A model generated the notes under the pieces. That model was not told the origin of the DNA, ran no database searches, and saw only the letters and a list, made by a program, of their open reading frames with translations. A program made the position numbers and the translations under genes. Shown here piece by piece: positions 61,257-64,000 of a stretch of DNA of 64,000 bases (position 1 is the stretch's first letter; the number at the start of each line of letters is the position of its first letter). Origin of the DNA: Paenibacillus nanensis (lineage in GTDB: Bacteria > Bacillota > Bacilli > Paenibacillales > Paenibacillaceae). The DNA lies in the NCBI RefSeq assembly GCF_003583765.1, contig NZ_QXQA01000007.1, forward strand, positions 124,001-188,000. Direction: 5' to 3'.

Positions 61257-62924
61257 CTAATCGATGCTTCTTGGCCAATATAACTGGATGCGAAGTCCGC
61301 CGAGTTCGCTTGAACCAATCTCCATCCCGGCTGGCTGCTCGAAATAAATGCTCATTCGCTGTCGTATATTCCACAAAGCGCAGCCCATCGACTCGTCTAG
61401 CGGATGTTCGATTCGCCCCAGCAATTCTAATATATCAGTCTCTGTCATGCCTTTCCCGTCATCCTCCACGATAATCCGGAAGCGGGAGCTCTCCTCTACG
61501 CCGGTAATGCGTATGCAGGATGCATGCCGTTTCTGCTCAATTCCGTGAATAACTCCATTCTCTGCCAGCGGTTGAACGAGAAGCTTCGGAACTCGCAGCT
61601 GCTTCATAGATTCAGGGACGTTGATTTCGTAGCGAAGCCGATTCATTCTCAAGCATTGGATTTTTAAATAATTTTCTACAACGCCAAGCTCTTTCTCAAG
61701 CGTCGTAACAGGTTCGTCCAGCCTCGTGGTGTACCTGAAGTACTCCGCCAAATTTTTGGTCATGGCCGTTACGGCTTCCTCGTTGCCCAAGCGGGTCATA
61801 TTGTCGATGAAGAACAGGCAGTTATAGAGGAAATGCGGGTTGATCTGCGCCTGCAGCTGCTTGACCATGGCTTCCCGCGAAACGATTTTCTCCTTGTACA
61901 CCTTATCGATCAAATCCCCAATCTGCTCGGCCATATCGTTGAAGCTTTCATATAAAATATCAAATTCGTTCCGGCTAGATTTATGAATCCGGAACGAGAA
62001 ATCCCCATGCTTGAGCTGCCGTACGCCTTTAAGCAATGTTACGATCGGCACTTGTACTTTCCGGTAGAGGAAAAGAAGGGTTGCGACTCCCCCGAGAAAA
62101 ATCATGACGCTGCCGATATAGAAAAAGATTTGCGTTCTTTTGATCGGCTGCAAGGCTTGATCCAGCGGGACGCAGTCGATCATATACCAGCCTATCGACT
62201 CGGCCTTCATGAACGTCGCCATATAATCGGTGCCGCCGACCGTTATCGTTTCCGTTCCTTCTGTTCTCCCCTCTAGGATTGGAACAAGGGCTTTTATCAT
62301 GTTGTCCTTTTCATTTATTTCTTGTGCCGCAGTCGAGATGACAGGTTGGTCCGGATGATAAAAAAAAGAATACTTGCCGTCGACATTGGAGCCTACAAGC
62401 AGGCCTTGCAAGTTGCCCTTCGGGAACGTAACCCGAATCGTATAGCCGTCCAAGCTTCGATCATAAACAAACCGCTCGCCCGTAGAATCGAGCTCCCATT
62501 CGTAATTGCTCCCTCCACTAGGAAGGGACTCTTGAATCTTTGTCGTCCCGATCCACTTCCCCATCAGCTCGGAGTAGATGGAGATCTTATTGTCCCACCC
62601 TCTCGAGAAGCTTTGCAGCCCTATTTTATCGGCTAGGTCGAGCTGCAGCTGGACCTGATCATAAGTGTCCATCAGATGAACGGACGAGAGCAATCCGACC
62701 TTGGAGTCGGTCTCCAGCGTCATGGCGAGCATGCTAAGCTGTTCGACATTGTGGTCAAGATTATTGATTAAGAACCGGATCCGGTTCAAATTGTTCATTT
62801 GAATATCTTCTCGGACGGTTGCCAGGCTGGTGTTGACCGTATAAGTATACATGGTCATAACGGTCAGAATTGAAATCAGCGTAACCAATAGCATGCCGAT
62901 GAAGGTGCGATATTGTTTGAACAT
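61257..62924 (-). CDS. YesM-type sensor histidine kinase (second)
   Basis: 555 residues. Two membrane segments (about 8-30 and 270-292) enclose an extracytoplasmic sensor domain; HAMP follows, then QAQINPHFLYN with the phospho-acceptor His near 362 and an ATPase with AENGVIHG and DDGKGM. Divergent from the LplB-type permease, whose operon it probably controls with the neighbouring regulator. Confidence 0.92.
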   Translation of the reverse strand: MFKQYRTFIGMLLVTLISILTVMTMYTYTVNTSLATVREDIQMNNLNRIRFLINNLDHNVEQLSMLAMTLETDSKVGLLSSVHLMDTYDQVQLQLDLADKIGLQSFSRGWDNKISIYSELMGKWIGTTKIQESLPSGGSNYEWELDSTGERFVYDRSLDGYTIRVTFPKGNLQGLLVGSNVDGKYSFFYHPDQPVISTAAQEINEKDNMIKALVPILEGRTEGTETITVGGTDYMATFMKAESIGWYMIDCVPLDQALQPIKRTQIFFYIGSVMIFLGGVATLLFLYRKVQVPIVTLLKGVRQLKHGDFSFRIHKSSRNEFDILYESFNDMAEQIGDLIDKVYKEKIVSREAMVKQLQAQINPHFLYNCLFFIDNMTRLGNEEAVTAMTKNLAEYFRYTTRLDEPVTTLEKELGVVENYLKIQCLRMNRLRYEINVPESMKQLRVPKLLVQPLAENGVIHGIEQKRHASCIRITGVEESSRFRIIVEDDGKGMTETDILELLGRIEHPLDESMGCALWNIRQRMSIYFEQPAGMEIGSSELGGLRIQLYWPRSID

Positions 62925-63050
62925 GGCGATTAGTCCTTTGCGGTGTTTTGTCTTTTCATTGTAGGCGTCGTGCCCCCCCTATTACAATGTGCGAAAGCGC
63001 CAAATCACTGAAATCTTAAGATCGCGATATTCATGTTTGGATTCCGTTAT

Positions 63051-63079
63051 TTCGAACCGGTAATCCCAGGACGTACAAT
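63051..63079 (+). promoter_or_regulatory. Candidate promoter of the LplB-type permease gene
   Basis: TACAAT at 63074-63079 with a weak -35 TTCGAA at 63051-63056, spacer 17 bp. A poor -35 would fit activation by the YesN-type regulator. Confidence 0.4.
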
Positions 63080-63114
63080 TAGCACAAGAAAACGATTTCA
63101 AGTAGGAGGCCCTT

Positions 63115-64000
63115 ATGCAGACTGTCATTCAACAAGAAACGATTAAGAAGAAGAGGGAGAGGATTGTACGAAGAAGGGACAGCTGGCACTTGTACCTTAT
63201 GATCCTTCCTGCCATTGTGCTTACTCTACTATTTGTTTATGTGCCGATGGGCGGCATTGTCATGGCGTTTCAGGAATACAAGCCCTACCTCGGCATTACC
63301 GGTTCCAAATGGGTTGGACTGGATCAGTTCGTATTTTTGTTCGAATATCCCGACAGCTCTCAAGTGATATGGAACACGCTTCGAATTGCTGTACTCAAGC
63401 TTTTTTTTGGTACGATCGCCACTCTAACGTTTGCCTTGCTTATTAACGAAGTGCGCAAGAAGTGGGTTCGCAATTCGGTTCAGACCTTTGTATTCCTGCC
63501 CCATTTTTTGTCGTGGGTCGTACTTGGCGGCATCTTCATCGAACTGCTGGATCCGAAGAACGGACTCGTGAATCAACTGCTGGGCGCACTGGGCTTCGAA
63601 TCGATCTTCTTTCTGGGCGATAACAATTGGTTTCTCGTGACGGTTGTCGGCACGGAAGTATGGAAGGAATTCGGCTATGGATCAATTATATTTTTAGCGG
63701 CTTTAGCGGGAATAAACCCAGCGCTTTACGAAGCAGCCCAGCTTGACGGGGCCAACAAATGGAAACAAATGTGGCATATTACATTGCCGTCGCTTGTCCC
63801 TACCATCGTTGTATGCCTCACTTTGTCACTCAGTCAGGTGTTAAATGCAGGCTTCGATCAAATTTTCAACCTTTACAATCCTCTCGTCTATGCGAAAGGA
63901 GACATCATCGACACGTTCGTTTATCGCATTGGTTTAATCGGGGGGAATTACAGCTTCGGTACGGCTATCGGACTGTTTAAGTCGGTTGTGGGTCTGATCC
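63115..64000 (+). CDS. Sugar ABC transporter permease, LplB family (3' partial)
   Basis: The frame runs from ATG 63115 to the right edge (295 codons), so the C-terminus is missing. It starts with a Lys/Arg-rich segment, then membrane helices (YLMILPAIVLTLLFVYVPMGG), and contains the EAA loop LYEAAQLDGANKWKQMWHITLPSL near residue 207. LplB-type permeases import oligosaccharides or pectin and mannan fragments. AGGAGG is 8 bases upstream. The partner permease and binding protein should lie just beyond the window. Confidence 0.92.
   Translation, partial: MQTVIQQETIKKKRERIVRRRDSWHLYLMILPAIVLTLLFVYVPMGGIVMAFQEYKPYLGITGSKWVGLDQFVFLFEYPDSSQVIWNTLRIAVLKLFFGTIATLTFALLINEVRKKWVRNSVQTFVFLPHFLSWVVLGGIFIELLDPKNGLVNQLLGALGFESIFFLGDNNWFLVTVVGTEVWKEFGYGSIIFLAALAGINPALYEAAQLDGANKWKQMWHITLPSLVPTIVVCLTLSLSQVLNAGFDQIFNLYNPLVYAKGDIIDTFVYRIGLIGGNYSFGTAIGLFKSVVGLI

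Overview
The window reads as a chromosome segment from a spore-forming, mid-GC member of the Firmicutes, most likely Paenibacillaceae (Paenibacillus, Cohnella or a close relative). Supporting signs are strong GGAGG-type ribosome binding sites, GTG starts, a YhbH (DUF444) sporulation protein, the sufCDSUB gene order, YesM/YesN-type two-component systems next to sugar ABC transporters, and several Bacillus-type families (YunC, YwdK/DUF423, YfkAB, YdfHIJ). No rRNA, tRNA, CRISPR, prophage or insertion sequence was seen. Both edges cut genes: an M60-type peptidase on the left and a sugar ABC permease on the right.

Layout. 1-2.2 kb: C-terminal part of a secreted-type M60 peptidase with discoidin and ricin-type lectin modules. 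2.2-8.7 kb (minus strand): an organosulfur cluster with SsuC, SsuB and SsuA-type transport proteins, a membrane histidine kinase, a response regulator and a cytoplasmic sulfatase. 9-17.7 kb: an AraC regulator divergent from a CE7 esterase, then YesM/YesN sensing proteins and a three-gene sugar ABC transporter. 17.7-25.8 kb: YhbH, an MFS transporter, SbcD/SbcC, and two small membrane proteins. 25.9-31.4 kb: a GGDEF/EAL protein, two small conserved genes, and methionine salvage genes mtnK-mtnA. 31.4-37.3 kb: a DUF1802 protein and the suf iron-sulfur operon behind a Fur-like palindrome. 37.5-46.8 kb: two HD-GYP proteins, molybdopterin genes (a MoeB/ThiF-like E1, a MoaD-MoaE fusion, moaA), a UshA-like hydrolase, YfkAB and an AI-2E-family membrane protein. 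46.8-52.8 kb: a TPP riboswitch and the thiamin operon thiC-thiF-thiE/S-thiG-thiO. 52.9-59.2 kb: a GT-D glycosyltransferase-like gene, fabH with a FapR-type operator, and a YdfHI-YdfJ-like system. 59.6-64 kb: a second YesN/YesM pair divergent from an LplB-type permease.

Common threads. Sulfur handling recurs: sulfonate or sulfate-ester import plus sulfatase, methylthioribose recycling, Fe-S assembly, and sulfur-carrier chemistry for both thiamin and molybdopterin. Both ubiquitin-like sulfur carriers in the window occur as fusions: MoaD fused N-terminal to MoaE with an internal Gly-Gly, and ThiS fused C-terminal to ThiE with a free Gly tail. Each is linked to its own ThiF/MoeB-type E1, and the two E1 proteins share an unusual C-terminal extension. 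Cyclic-di-GMP turnover genes (one GGDEF/EAL and two HD-GYP) are a second thread. The most distinctive regulatory signals are a 16-base element repeated upstream of both the YdfH-like kinase and the YdfJ-like exporter, a hairpin that pairs the thiC Shine-Dalgarno sequence, and a tandem 43-base palindromic repeat between the two molybdopterin genes.
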